Part shown: positions 1-11,168 of the stretch, one piece after another | How the letters are laid out: each line of letters begins with the position of its first letter | How positions within the stretch are numbered: position 1 is the stretch's first letter | Assembly: GCA_029204225.1 (NCBI GenBank) | Contig: CM055092.1 | Location: forward strand, 82,105,786 to 82,169,785 | Direction of reading: 5' to 3' | DNA: 64,000 bases | Source: Diphasiastrum complanatum | Taxonomy: Eukaryota; Streptophyta; Lycopodiopsida; Lycopodiales; Lycopodiaceae | Program-made: the position numbers and the translations under genes | Notes under the pieces: model-generated | Databases searched by the model: none | The model's input: the letters and a program-made list of their open reading frames with translations, nothing else | Told to the model about the DNA's origin: nothing

Positions 1-188
1 TCTGTATCAGTACAACCCCATATCACTACATCAGGGGCAAAGTTCTCAACAAGGAGGTGAGCTTAACGTACTGCAGAACATAGGACATGGTTGCAAATAT
101 ATTCACGAAGGCATTAAGTGTTAATGCACACAACAAATTTTGTGCATTGCTCAGTCTGAAGATCAAGGCATTCACGGATCCAGATTAA
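1..188 (+). pseudogene. 3' end of a Ty1/copia pol (RNase H end)
   Basis: Read in frame, the stretch encodes the usual copia tail, with the segment IFTKALSVNAHNKF matching the conserved DIFTKAL region just after RNase H. One in-frame TAG lies before DMVANIF, so the frame is dead. It terminates at 186-188. A purine-rich tract (AAGGAGGGG, about 187-195) follows directly and abuts an LTR start, the expected order RNase H, stop, polypurine tract, 3' LTR. The rest of this element lies to the left, outside the window. Confidence 0.75.
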
Positions 189-195
189 GGAGGGG

Positions 196-305
196 TGTTG
201 GATTTATCTCCTCTACTCTCCTAAATCCTATTTTAATCTGTCTCCATTCATGCTACATTTTTAGTCATGTTGTCGCACAGTCTGCATATTTACATGTAAA
301 ATAAG
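196..305 (+). repeat. Copia-A 3' LTR, left part
   Basis: It starts TGTTGGATTT immediately after the polypurine tract and matches the LTR beginning at 14185 over about 110 bp. The LTR is interrupted at 305 by a 4.26-kb nested element and resumes at 4562. The interrupted copy shows that this copia insertion is older than the nested one. Confidence 0.8.
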
Positions 306-508
306 TGTTTGCAAGGAAAAAGACCCCTTTTTCAGGTTGTTTTTGACGGAAAATCATCACCATGAGCTATTACACCAATGCGGAACTGCTTAAAACTGAC
401 GCGTAAATGGCCCATTATGGCCGGTTGCACTTTTATTGAAACTGTGTTTATTTATTGATTTACGCTGGACTTAAATTGACCTTTTATTGATTTACGCTGG
501 ACTTAAAT
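306..508 (+). repeat. Truncated 5' LTR of the nested element
   Basis: About 200 bp match 1772-1960 (the shared run begins around GAAAAAGACCCC and continues through TGGCCCATTATGGCCGG). The rest of the LTR, the PBS and the start of gag are missing. A 26-bp segment at 451-476 is repeated at 483-508, right at the deletion junction. Confidence 0.7.
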
Positions 509-538
509 ATGAAAGTTGATATTTTCATATGAAAATTC

Positions 539-1207
539 ATGAACTTCTCTTTTCTAGATGGTTTCTCACAACTTGAGGATTGGAAATTGTTATTTCCATT
601 ATACCTGACCAATGAAGCTCGAGATTGGTATGATAATGTTGAAGCTTTTGAAATCCATTTTCTTGACTCATGGGATACGTTGGTAAAAGCGTTCTTGGAT
701 GAGTTTTCACCTAGAATGAATATAACGGTTGCTTGTTACCATTTGGTAACTATCAGACAATGTGAAGACGAGTCTGTGGTGGAAAGATATTCTCATGAAT
801 TTAATTGGTTTGTGCAAAAGCACATATCTATCTATGCGCTTCCAATTGAATTGATATTGGATTGTTTCATAAGTGGATTGCAAATAGAGATGCAAGTCCA
901 TGTGAGACAGAAGCATCCGACTAGTTTGGATTATGCAATTGAAATTGCATCCAAATATGAAAACGCTCTGATTGATACTCGTATATCCACATTCTATAAT
1001 AGCCACAACCAATCTACAAACGATCAGTTCCTAGTTGAGTCAAGCTTGGGACCAAATGTGAAATTAGAAGTGGATTATTTCCATTGTCAGAGACATCAAG
1101 TCGATTGTGTGATATCGAAAGACCATAATTTGACTAAAGGGTTGGATGCTAACACTCGACTTGAAGATGATTGGGAATGGAAGCCAAGAGCGAAGCAAAA
1201 GTTTTGA
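539..1207 (+). pseudogene. Gypsy-type gag fragment (retrotransposon gag domain)
   Basis: The 222-residue frame begins inside the retrotransposon gag domain. EARDWYDN matches the usual ARDW signature of plant gypsy gags, followed by a helical region (LVKAFLDEFSP) and a conserved CEDESVVERYSHEF segment typical of capsid-like gag. The normal N-terminal third is missing and no CCHC knuckle follows before the stop at 1205-1207. The first Met is only where the open stretch happens to begin. It lies between the two LTR copies of the nested element. The match is to a domain family; the exact lineage is not clear. Confidence 0.65.
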
Positions 1208-1423
1208 CCTAGGAGTTCATCCCGCCTCTAAGGCCGGAAGAAATTGACCAACCATAAATCTGACAAGTAGTATAATTACTACTTTACCCAGCCAGTAATT
1301 CCACAACGTGAGGTAACCAACATTCATGTTGGTTTTGCAAATTTAGCACCTGGCGCTTTTGAACTCCATATGATATGTGAAAATTTGAAACCCTATGATG
1401 ATTTGCCCTATGATTTGTGACCG

Positions 1424-1735
1424 GACTCCATAGCCCAATGGATAAGGCACTGGAACTTTAAATGATGATTGAAATGGAACTAAGCTACTAATTGTGATCT
1501 GATTGTGTTATAGTATTATCAAGCCTTGTATGCAGGACCTGAGATGTTGTTCTTCATGAAGATCTTATGCTGATTGGAACCCTTTTGGGTCGGCCTAGGA
1601 TGCTATTGGCCGGTCCAAGAGGGTAATCTGTTGCTGCTTATCTTGAAGACATGTTGCTGTATGGCTTTTGGGTCAACCTAGGATGCTAATGGCTGGTCCA
1701 TTGGTCTTTGTGTAACCAGAGATACCGAGTTCGAA
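1424..1735 (+). pseudogene. Split tRNA-Arg-like sequence
   Basis: Positions 1424-1453 closely match the 5' half (acceptor strand, D arm, A box) of plant tRNA-Arg starting GACTCCATGGCCCAATGG; I recall only two differences. Positions 1705-1735 resemble the rest of the gene, with AACCAGAGAT and the B-box-like AGTTCGA. About 251 bp (1454-1704) separate the halves, flanked by CACTGG (1448-1453) and CATTGG (1699-1704), like an insertion with an imperfect duplication. The 3' acceptor strand is not convincing. A diverged SINE head is the alternative. Confidence 0.45.
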
Positions 1736-1771
1736 GAATGGGGGCCATTCTTTACCCGTGAAGGTCGCCAC

Positions 1772-2226
1772 TATTTGTGAAGAAAAAGACCCCTTTTTGA
1801 GGTTGTTTTTGACAGAAAATCATCGCCACGCGCTACTACGCCAATGCAGAACTGCTTAAAACTGATGAGTAAATGGCCCATTATGGCCGGTTGCACTTTT
1901 ATTGAAACTCCATTTATTTATTGATTTACGTTGGACTTAAATTTATTTAAGAGGCCTATGCCTCTAGTTCCCGGGTTTGTCGGGACTAGGAGGTGCCAGT
2001 TTGTCTTAAAAACCAGTTAAATGACAATTTTATTCACCGTAGGCCACTTTAGTAATTTAAAACCAAATTTGGGACTCAGCCCTTAAGTTTGGGCCCAACT
2101 GCCAAAAAGCCCCTATTGGTGCCCATTCATGAAGAGGTGCACCTCTTTGGGTCCCAGCCCTCCGAAGCATTAGAGGGGGCCAGCCCTGTACGTAGCAATC
2201 ATTCATCTTCTTGGAGAGAGAGAGAA

Positions 2227-2266
<40 letters not shown>

Positions 2267-4561
2267 CTTGTAGAGAGAAACTTATGTGTGTAGAGAGCTT
2301 TTGGTGAGAAGGTGAAGAGAGAAGGAAGGAGAAGAAGTTGTGCTTGGTGCCTCCACTCTCAGCCTCTTCCACCTTGCTGTCTATTCCATTTCACTACTAT
2401 TGATTCACTAGTTTGATCTTTAGCATTGTGTTTTCACAATTTCATTTTTGGAATCAGATTTGGTGTTGTTTACTTTTGCAGTCTCTCTAATCGTGATTGC
2501 AAACCCTGCTATTGTGGGACTTCATTTAGTATCTCTTTGTTGTCTCTGACATGTGTTTGCAGATTGTGGAGATTAAGAGATCACTTGCTGTCCATTAACA
2601 GATTTATTTCTTGTCTTTGGGCCTCTAACCCTGTGGTTGCAGGTGTTGAAAGTGTGGAAAGCTTTGTTATCCCATTTGTAAAGATTTAAGTGTGCAAATT
2701 AATCTCTAACTACTTTAAAAGTGTTGGAACCACTTTCTTATGTACTGTCAAAAAATCTTGGATCAATGCGATCAGTTTCATTTATGCAAACTATGTATCT
2801 CACCTCTTAGAGATTATTTGAATGTGCGAATTCAATCATTACCTTGTTGACGTGATTCACACAACGTTGAATGTTATATGAACACTAAAAGATGTATTAA
2901 CCCTACCTGCATGGTTTAGGAATTTCTATGGACCTGTCTGAGTCCCTGCCGTTGAGCTAGCATCTGTATCAGACCCGTTTTGGATCTGAAAAAGATGCGG
3001 TTAAATCGGTTTTATGCCTCAGACCTGCGGGCATGTGTACAATATCAGACCTGAGGTACTTGATGAGTTAGGATCTGCACTGCTCTGTGAGATGGTGTCA
3101 ACAAGCGATCTATTGAGGCTGCGCCATGTTGTCCTATCTCTGTTAGGACCCTGAGACCTACCCATGACAGCGTGAAGGAGCAGTTGGAAGGCCGTTGGTG
3201 AAAAGCTTGAAAAGTTGATGCCGTGTTGTACATCACTGAAGCTCTATTTCCGCTTCAAACCTATCTTGGAGACATGTTCCAAAAGGGCAGATCTACATTG
3301 TTGGAGCGGATGACCATGCTGTGAAAGTCCGACCTCTCATGTTGATGGCATGTTTCATTGTTGTGGTTTTGAAAAGCACGTTGGCTTACACGTGAAGGGC
3401 AGTTTAGCTGTATTAATCAAAGTAGATGAGATGCTGACTTGCGACTCCCTTCCAAAAATTTGCCTATGGATCTGTGCATCCCAAACACCTGCTATCAGCG
3501 GCCAGCCATCCCTACCTCCGTTTGTGCCCTCCGGCTTCCTCTTTTCCCTGCCCTGCGGCTACCCTGCAGTCAGCGCCCATCCATTACCTGCCTGCAGTTT
3601 CTTCCTTTGTCTGCAGATCTGCTAGGCGACTATTTAGTTACCTGTGGGTCTACGCTCACCCTTCCAACGGCTCGCTCTACCCTCCTTCTTACCTCTCTAC
3701 CCTGCTCGCTCATCAGCGGCCTCCTACATTCTCCTATGTATGCCTTCCATGACCCTGCTTGTGGCCATCCCCTTCTCTAGTTCTACCTGCAGTTTAATCC
3801 TAACCTGATTTGCTCCCCATCTCTACTAATGTCTACGTCCAATACTGTGGGCCATGCCTTCAGTTTTGTGCCCTGGTTTTCCAGTTGTGTGGCCAGCCCT
3901 TGTGGATGCCCAGCCGCCCAATTGTGATCTGTGATCAATCTCAGATGTGAGGACTCTACGTATCGCTAGAAATTAGGCCATCGTGAGAATCGAATGTTTG
4001 TTTGAAATCACAAGTCTTTGAAGGTCATTTTATGCCTGTCCATCGCTGCTCGGATTGTGGCCTATGAAGATTTGGTCCTACGGTCCTCATAGAGGTTGCA
4101 ATTTTTAGCTTAGGGATTTCTATGATCTCAAAACTTGTGAATCTGTATACTATCTTTATTGTATTGCAAACCATACTACTACTATATTTTTGAAGCCTAT
4201 GCAAATGGTTCAGATGAAGATTAGGTGTTTATTCAAGATCTAAACCTATTTTACCTCACTCGTTAAGTGAATTTCAGCTTATATACGAGTCATGCTTGTA
4301 CGTCTCATCGGTATCTCAAAAGCCAGAGCTTACACGCGTGACCTCTTGTCCATTTCAAAGTTCCTTACTCTATTTGAAAATTGACGATAGACCGTTAGGA
4401 ATGTGCCTTGCGGATTGCCATGGAAGTTCCTGTGATCATGAACAGCCTTATTTTCGACTCCATACCCAATGGAGCTTGAGCTGTAATTGTGGTATAGACC
4501 GACTTCCGTTAGCATTTCCTTAGATTGGTAGTCTATTTGGGGGTCGTTTTATAATCCTTCA
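1772..4561 (+). repeat. 3' LTR of the nested element (about 2.79 kb)
   Basis: The start is placed by alignment to the 5' LTR remnant (TATTTGTGAAG against TGTTTGCAAGG at 306), the end by the target duplication at 4562. The terminal TG has become TA. The LTR holds a GA microsatellite and a C-rich stretch around 3440-3790 whose overlapping open frames show no protein-like composition. A length near 2.8 kb is long but within the range of some plant gypsy lineages. Only the first 200 bp have a second copy here, so most of its extent is inferred. Confidence 0.55.
2213..2271 (+). repeat. (GA)n microsatellite
   Basis: An almost uninterrupted GA/GAAA run inside the LTR of the nested element. Confidence 0.9.
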
Positions 4562-5210
4562 ATAAGACAGGCGAAAAACTCGTCTGTCTGCATAAATACA
4601 AGTAAATTTCCACAGGCGAAAAAGGTGAAAAACACGACACTGTGTTTTTACACGTGATTTGTGACCGACAAAAAAGACAACACTACCTTACAAAATGCTG
4701 AAGGTGTCCTAGGAAATGCGAAGACACCCTGTAAATCAAATATTAAGGCATTTCATCAGAGTGTCGCATTTTTCACATCTTCACCAACGTTTATTTCAGC
4801 AAAGGCTGACGTCGCGGCCTTTTCACGCTCATCCCATGCAACTGTGCTAACATATTTGACAACGACAGTAGCCACCCACGATCTCCTACAGACAGCACAT
4901 CCACTTTGTACTTTCTTCATCTACACACTTGTAAAATTGTGTATATATTGAATACCACTTGCGTATTCAGTGTGTGTGAAAATAATTGCATTAGAAGATT
5001 ATCAGAGATAGACGAAGTAGATGCCTTGCGCATTGATTCTTTTGTATTGTCAATAATAGGTTCATTCCTTTCTACAGATTGAATTAGCTGCGTAGAGCAT
5101 GCGGTTTCGTCTGCTATTGTCTTGTGCTCCACAACATTATTGTCATGTATATTTTGCCATACTTAATCTGATAACAACTCTGTTGATCTGCGTTCAAATT
5201 TGTGTCGATA
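4562..5210 (+). repeat. Copia-A 3' LTR, right part
   Basis: It matches 14285-14952 almost throughout, including the TATA-like TTGTGTATATATTGAATACC near 4930 and the AGATAGACGAAGTAGATGCC segment. The homology stops at about 5210, before the true LTR end (15437 in the other copy), so the last 500 bp are lost or replaced by the next repeat. Confidence 0.8.
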
Positions 5211-5886
5211 TGTAAAAATTACAGCAAATAAGGATCCTAAAACACTTGAAATGATGAGGGAAACAATAGATTATGATTTCATAAGATTAGCACAAGTTGA
5301 ACCATCAAAATCCATCAAAAATCTATGCTTGAACCTCACGTCCAAATCCTTGAAGAAGGCTTCACACGTGTGAAAGTACGGCCTCCCACAGTCTGAGTAC
5401 TGTACACCAGACCTACATTCAATCCTATAATCATTAGTAATCACAAGTACTCAAACAATTATGAACATAGAGAGCAATTGCACCATTATGAGAGAAAAAA
5501 CATGAAATTGCTTGATTGATTTTGGTGAGATATCATCACCTATATATACATGATCCATCACGGTTTTGGGCAGGTATGAGTAGCCCTAAACCTATCCCTA
5601 ATGCTAATTTTGGTGGATCTTTCATCCCTACCAAGTTAGGATTGGAATCTTGGAGATCCCTCAACAATGCAAAAATTACCAAAAATAGCTCCTATTTTTT
5701 CTCCCTTGTATCTAAGCATAATTTGGACTCATTCCAAAGGTTCTAACACTTAGGTCTACTTGAGAACATTCTTATGAATGGAATCCTATGCTATTTGGCA
5801 CGTGTGACAAGCCACATCATGACCATCTAACTATTTACAAGTCATATGACCAAAACTAGTCAAGCTAGAATTGTGAATTTTTAACA
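5211..5886 (-). repeat. Copia-type LTR remnant, minus orientation
   Basis: In plus orientation it ends TTTTTAACA followed by a pyrimidine-rich ACACCCTCTTTCTCC. On the minus strand this is a polypurine tract followed by TGTTAAAAATTC, the same arrangement as Copia-B at 35798 (TGTTAAAAATATC). The left edge coincides with the point where Copia-A LTR homology stops. No target duplication was found, so it is probably the 3' end of a truncated minus-strand element. Confidence 0.4.
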
Positions 5887-7640
5887 ACACACCCTCTTTC
5901 TCCAATATCAATTACTCTCAATGTCGACCCCCAGTCTATCTGGTTTCAAGATAACTGCATGTGCATGATTGGGAATCCTATGTTCCAAGGAATTGTTTCA
6001 ACCATGGTGTATCTATATAAAAGATGACTGGGTTGATTCTTAGCTTGTGACAATGTGTTCCAATTGTCGCAAGTATAATCCTCACTCCTGTGTTCCAAGG
6101 AGATGAGGGTTGGTTTCATTAACTGACTAAAAGACACCTATATCTCATACACTCGACAATTCACACTTAGGAAAATTTACTTAAATTCCCACACATTCAA
6201 TCACTTCAAGTCTAATGATGACTGTTAAGCATGTCAAAAAGATATGTGATAGCATGTAGCCTATGAGTTTTCTAAATGTGGCACAACCTTTCCATATGAT
6301 TAATTTTGCGTTAATCCTGACCTTGTACGTGTGGTACCTTGGTACAGGAAGTAAAAGCGTGTCTTCGCCGCGTCTCAGGTGGCATAAGCGTGAAGGGCGA
6401 GGCCCATGTTAATTTCAGAATGGAAAAGCACCGGGAAAAAACCCATTGTCTCAAGAAGTGGGCCGGCTGTCTAAAGCCATGGTTGAATCAGAGCGTTAGA
6501 GGGTAAGGGCCAAATCTGTGCGGCTGAGGAGATTTCACGCTGGATCACCTGCTTGGTGTTAGAGTCTTTAGAGGGTGAGGAGGCCATGTTAGCAGTGATA
6601 GCTAAAGGGGAAAAAAGTAGGAAAAATGGTGGAAAAGGTAAAAAGGTATGGAAATGATGGAAAAATATGAATAACGAGTGTTGGATGGCGAGAACTGTAG
6701 TTCAGAGCGCAGATTTGTGTTCAATATAAGCAGATGATAGCTTGTAAGAAGTTTGGTCGCAAACAGAGAACTTGGAAATTTCAGTGAAAATTTGAGCAGA
6801 GCTTCGCCAACAAAAGTGACAAATGACTCGAAATCAGCCCTTATATAGCGAAATTTAGAGTGCATATTAGGTGAAATCCACTTTTCCTTGTTCAGTTCCA
6901 CCCAAATTTTGGCAGGGACCTTCTTCACAAAATTCTAAGACCTCAAAGAAGTCTGCGAGAGTTTAGAAGGTGATTTGACTGCCCTGCGAAGGTTCTGCGA
7001 GGGTTCAGACTGTCTGCGAGGGTTCAACTCTCGCAAGAAGTGATCTCTCGCACAACATGTTCCTATGATTGGATTTTCAAGATCAGACCATGTAGGCAGG
7101 CTAATTTCACTGTTCTGATTCCATTTAGGTACCTTGCGAGGGTTGGTAGGATGATCTTGATGCTCTACGAGGGTTCTGAAGATTTAGCTTCTAGGAACCC
7201 TCACACACACTCAAAAATAAAGATTTTCTTATCAAGAACTCTCGTAGAGATTTTTATGGATGCATCTGGGTTCTATCTAGTGATTGTCCAAGTTTCAAGA
7301 GCTACCTCCTAGGGATCTCCAAAAATCATGAAAGAGGTACTCTTTTAGAGTGTTTTTTGACGAGATCTGGAGATTCTCTGATTTTTAACTTTTGCAAACT
7401 GGTATTTAGCTTCATTGATGCTTGATCTGACTGTTGGTAGTTCTCTGGAAGTTCTGATGGACATTTGGTATAGATCCATCAGTTTTGGATGAATTTTGCC
7501 CTTAATTTTCCATAGTTACTGAGATCGAGGTCTCTGATCTGCAAATTTAGGGGACTTATTGGCATAATCTGATGATCTGCTTCCTTCTTGATCCCATATG
7601 GATATGGATCCGGATCCCTCTCGAATTTTGATGGATTTCT
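5887..7640. other. Non-coding stretch, probably retroelement UTR/LTR debris
   Basis: No convincing gene was found. The first 300 bp continue to the right of the minus LTR remnant and may be its 3' untranslated leader. From about 6350 to 7640 the sequence carries repeated CTGCGAGGGTTC-like phrases (6936-7175) and lies 3' of the minus-strand gypsy that begins at 7771, so it may be that element's 3' UTR and LTR, but I could not find matching LTR ends. Confidence 0.3.
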
Positions 7641-7770
7641 CCGATCTTGTCAGATCTGGACGAATCTTGATGGATCTAGCTTGATTTGGCTTGATCTTCC
7701 TAGATCTAGTGGTGATGGCCTAGCAGAATAGCTTTTCGTAGCGTGCCACCACCAATCTGGATCTATCTCA

Positions 7771-8513
7771 CTACGGTGGCCAGTACTTGTGCAATCGGCT
7801 ACCGTTGATAGGTGTATCGAACAATGTCCCATCTAGCTTCTCTAAATTCACGGCTCCATGATTAAGAATTTCTTTGATTTGATAAGGACCTTCGCCTGTG
7901 AATTTTAATTTCTCCTTGATTGCCTTGGTTTTATACATCAGGACCAGATCTCCGGAGCGAAGATCCTTCTTTTGCAACCTGCGATCATGCCATGCTTTGC
8001 GTGATTTGGATTCATTCAGGCGTTGCGTTGCAGCAATCCTTAATGAAGGGACTAAAAACTCTACTGACATCACAACATCCTGACTATATACCAATTGAAA
8101 AGGTGTTTGATCGGTGCTTCCCTTATATGCTGTCCAGAATGCCCATAGAGCAGCATGCAACTTATGTTCCCAATCTGATCTGCTAGCTTCAACTGTTTTC
8201 GTGAGCACAATGATTCTGCTTGCCCATTACCACCAGGATAATAAGGCCTACTGGTTCTATGGATCATGAAGAATTCCTCCAACAGGACCTTGATGGTCTC
8301 ATTGATGAAATGACTTCCGCTATCGCTGACTAGCTCCACCGGGCATCCAAAGCGCACAATGATATTTTCATAAAGGAACTTGGTAGTGGTCCTAGCATCA
8401 GCTACTCTTACTACCTTGGCTTCGACCCACTTGGTGAGATAGTCCGTGGCTACAATTATGTATCGAGCCTGGGAACTCCTTGCTGCAGGGTGAATTGGAC
8501 CGATGTAATCCAA
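7771..8513 (-). pseudogene. Gypsy-1 integrase core and C-terminal domain
   Basis: The core begins MDYIGPIHPAARSSQ with the first catalytic Asp in the MDYIGP motif. The second Asp is in LVSDSGSHF and the Glu is expected in the YYPGGNGQAES region, where GNGQAE is retained. A frameshift near 8200 moves to the next frame, which continues through AYKGSTDQTPFQLVYSQD to a basic C-terminal domain with a GPYQIKEI segment typical of the gypsy integrase C-terminus. It ends at 7771. Integrase would insert the cDNA into chromosomes; this copy is broken. Confidence 0.75.
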
Positions 8514-8539
8514 TCCCCACTTTTCAAATGGTGCTTGGG

Positions 8540-9460
8540 CTAATCATAATTCAATCTTGTCGGTCTCCTCGCCCTTTGGCACACATCGCACTTTCTCAAG
8601 TATTCCTCCATATCCTTATGAATTGGTGACCACCAACATCCTGATTGCAAAATCTTGCGAACTGTAATGTTAGATGCAAAATGGCCTCCACCCATGCCTT
8701 CATGTGAAAGTGAAATGGTCTGGGTGGCCTCATGAGGGAGAATACACCATCGAAGAATCCCATCTGGTCCTCTTCGATACAATTGGCCGACAATCAGTTG
8801 ATAAGGTCTATCATTTAGGATCATTTTTCTCTGATCCGCCTTTGGTAGTGATTTGTCTTGTTGGCCTCGCATTAGAAATTCAACAATGTTGGCAGCCCAT
8901 TCTGGTACTGTGTCCACGTAAAATAAGACAACATTGGTCAGCTCATCATTGGGTTGGGTTGCAATCTCCTTTCCCTTGGTTCGCGACACATGATTTGCCA
9001 TGTAGTGTTGTTTTCCCTTGCGAACTACTATCCGAAAATCAAACTCCAACAACAGAAGTAGCCTTCTGGTGATTCTCCCGGTGTTGCAAGTTTTGTTAAC
9101 GAGATAGAACAAGGGTTGATGGTCCATATAAAAAACGAAATGTGTGGCCATCAAGTAGTGCCAAAATTTCTTAACCGATAGATCATCGCTAGTGCTTCCC
9201 AATCTGTGGTTGAATAATTCATTTCTATATCACTGAGCTGTCGGCTTGCAAATCGGATTGGAATCCTTTTTGTGTTCACCTGGCTGGGTTAAGATTGCTC
9301 CAACTGCATACTTTGATGCGTCCGTATGCACATGAAACTCAATGGACCAATTGGGTGGATGTAAGATTGGTGCTGAAACCAATGCATCCTTAAGCTTTTG
9401 GGTTAACTGCTCTCCCACATGCACTATCTTTTCTTCTTCACCTGGCTCGGCAAGGTTCAT
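8540..9460 (-). pseudogene. Gypsy-1 RNase H and integrase zinc-binding region
   Basis: The upstream frame (9460-9230) starts at the RT thumb/connection and enters RNase H with HVHTDASKYAVGAILTQPGE, which includes the first catalytic Asp. After a stop near 9230, the next frame (9202-8540) continues with KKFWHYLMATHFVFYMDHQP, the conserved RNase H segment that contains the DH(Q/K)P motif, and ANHVSRTKGKE. The integrase HHCC knuckle follows (HEGMGGGH, then CDVCQRARR). All are canonical gypsy features. Confidence 0.75.
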
Positions 9461-10108
9461 CGGCTATGTTCGCGCAGATCCTTTGAAGACTTGTTCCGCT
9501 GCTGTCTGACTTTGATCAGGTTCTCACTGAGCTTGCGGCATCATAATTACCATGTCGTCCAAGGTATAATTCTTGAAAGTCTCAAACATCTCGTGAATCG
9601 GAGCTCGTCGAGATTCCTCTTTTAGCATATTGATCTTAGCCTGACGAGTGATCTTTTGGTTCTATGTAGAAGATGACGCTGTATCTGAGTCCATCTTGAC
9701 TGACTTCAAGGAATCCAACACATTTTTTTTGTCCTTTTTGGTCATTTTGGTGGATTCGTCCTTGTTGTCTTTCATCAAAACTGCCGTGACATTCGCCTTG
9801 TGGTTGCGAATATTGACATCCACTGTAGCTATTGCCTCTTCGGGTAGATCACTCCACCGGATCACCTGGTTGTAGTGTTGTTTCAATTGATTCTTCTTAT
9901 TCGTAGGTGCCTTGGGTGGATCGATCCTTGAGACCTTCACCATAGCAGACTTTTGCGGTGGTTGAGCTGGTACCTTCTTGATTCCGTAATGATCTGGGTC
10001 CATGTGGCGTAGGACCTGCTCATCAGTCAGTTCAATCTCCTTATTATAAGTTAGAGCATGTTGCCAAGGGACTAAATCATCGTCCACTTGGTTCTCAATA
10101 GGTTCCAC
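9461..10108 (-). pseudogene. Gypsy-1 linker between protease and RNase H (RT deleted)
   Basis: The 148-residue frame (10108-9662) begins MEPIENQVDDDLVPWQHA and is rich in Lys, Asp and Ser at its end. It contains no RT motifs. Frame 9661-9461 continues with degenerate coding. In an intact element this interval should hold the RT palm with its YxDD box, which I do not find in any frame, so the element carries an internal deletion. Confidence 0.55.
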
Positions 10109-10114
10109 TGATAG

Positions 10115-10678
10115 TCATGCTACGTTTATCATATTCATGCCAAATGTGATTGGTGTGTCCATAGTGTAACACTTGGGTGAAGATGTACTGGGTTCAAGAT
10201 CTGATTCATATTGAAATGCCCGGTAGTCAATAGTTGCTAATACATCCATCCATCTCATGACATCCGTCTCTGAATCATAGTGACCTCCCTTGGATGGCCT
10301 TGGGCGATCAATCGTGTGATCTATCGTGGATGATCCGTCATCAGCTTTGGGTGCAATAGGTTTCACCGCCCATGTGGTTGGATCAACTTTCACAGCCTGC
10401 TCTCTGTTCTTGAAGGTGAGTTTTCCCATACCCCAGTTGTGTACTACTTGCGCAGTCCTCAACCATGGTCTTCCTAGTAAAACACGATATGCAATTAGAA
10501 ATTCAGGTATATCCATGACTACAAAAGTGATCACGAACTGCATGCCTGTTATTTTTACAGGGATATTGACAACTACACCTTTTGGTTTTACACAAGATTG
10601 ATCTGCCAGCTTGATGGCGAATCTTGCTGGCTTCAACCCTTGTAAACCCCACTTTTCATACAAAGTAGTGGAGATCAA
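10115..10678 (-). pseudogene. Gypsy-1 retropepsin-like aspartic protease
   Basis: The frame carries FVVMDIPEFLIAYRVLLGRPWL, of which the LLGRPWL signature is the conserved end of plant gypsy retropepsins, preceded by VNLISTTLYEKWG, the helical part after the usual DxGAx active site. The active-site loop itself is disrupted by a stop just upstream (10707-10720). The same protease family appears on the minus strand at 56572-56850, so two copies of this lineage are present in the window. Confidence 0.65.
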
Positions 10679-10717
10679 ATTGACACCTAATCTTCCATCT
10701 GCTACTGCTGCCTCGTC

Positions 10718-11168
10718 CTAGTATCTCTTGTGTTTGATTGACAAAGTGATGTTGTGTTCGTCACTTTCCCATGTTGTCCCAATGTGGAGGACGTTACTTG
10801 TTTCTTCATAGCTTGTACAATATATGGGCTCAAGCGCTACTGGCTCCTCATCTGCTTTGGCCCATTCAACTAGAAGGCTTTTCGCTTGTGGTGCAATCCG
10901 CAGTAGTTCCTCGAGTGGTAAACTAACACGGCTTGCCAGTAAAAGTGTGAGTCTTTTAGTGCATGGTTCCTCGGGCTCCACCATGTGAAAAGGTGGTTCA
11001 TGTTGGTGCAATCGATCATTCTGATCAGTGTGCAGTGGTGACCCCGCCTGCGGTTCGCGTTTGCCGCCAACTGGAGGTTCCGTGGGATTGTCCTTTTCTT
11101 GCTCTTTTTTCTCCGCTTGGGCTCTCTGTACCCAGTGTCGTATTTTTTGGTATTGTCTTCTTTCTTCC
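10718..11168 (-). pseudogene. Gypsy-1 gag/protease junction region
   Basis: The frame MHQHEPPFHMVEPEEPC to SIKHKRY (11011-10718) leads directly into the protease; the continuation past the stop reads DEAAVADGRLGVNLISTTLY. A Lys/Arg-rich overlapping frame upstream (11225-11025) looks like a basic gag tail. No CCHC knuckle is visible before the LTR junction at 11169. Confidence 0.45.

Larger units (their letters stand above)
306..4561 (+). mobile_element. Nested LTR retrotransposon (gypsy-like, internally deleted)
   Basis: The boundaries come from the host LTR: after ATAAG (301-305) the sequence departs from the Copia-A LTR, and it resumes after ATAAG (4562-4566). This is a perfect 5-bp target-site duplication around a segment that starts TG and ends CA. 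Inside are a short 5' LTR remnant (306-508), a gag fragment, non-coding DNA with a tRNA-like sequence, and a 2.79-kb 3' LTR from about 1772. No protease, RT or integrase is visible, so it could only have moved with proteins supplied in trans or was deleted after insertion. Confidence 0.75.
7771..11168 (-). mobile_element. Gypsy element lacking reverse transcriptase (Gypsy-1)
   Basis: In reading order the minus strand gives a gag C-terminal region (11168-10718), an aspartic protease-like domain (10678-10115), a linker, then only the end of RT joined to RNase H (9460-8540) and integrase (8513-7771). The order pro-RT-RNase H-integrase identifies Ty3/gypsy. The RT fingers and palm, normally several hundred bases, are absent between about 9660 and 9460. 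A Copia-A-like LTR at 11169 replaces the upstream half. Several frame breaks separate the domains. Confidence 0.75.

Noticed and set aside
1424-1735. Functional tRNA gene
   Set aside because: The halves are 251 bp apart, far beyond tRNA intron length, and the 3' acceptor strand does not pair convincingly.
3350-3780. Three overlapping open frames in a C-rich stretch
   Set aside because: They overlap in different frames, are rich in Pro/Ser/Leu from base composition, and lie within the long LTR of the nested element.
8674-9072. 132-residue plus-strand frame
   Set aside because: Antisense shadow of the gypsy RNase H/integrase frame at 8540-9202.
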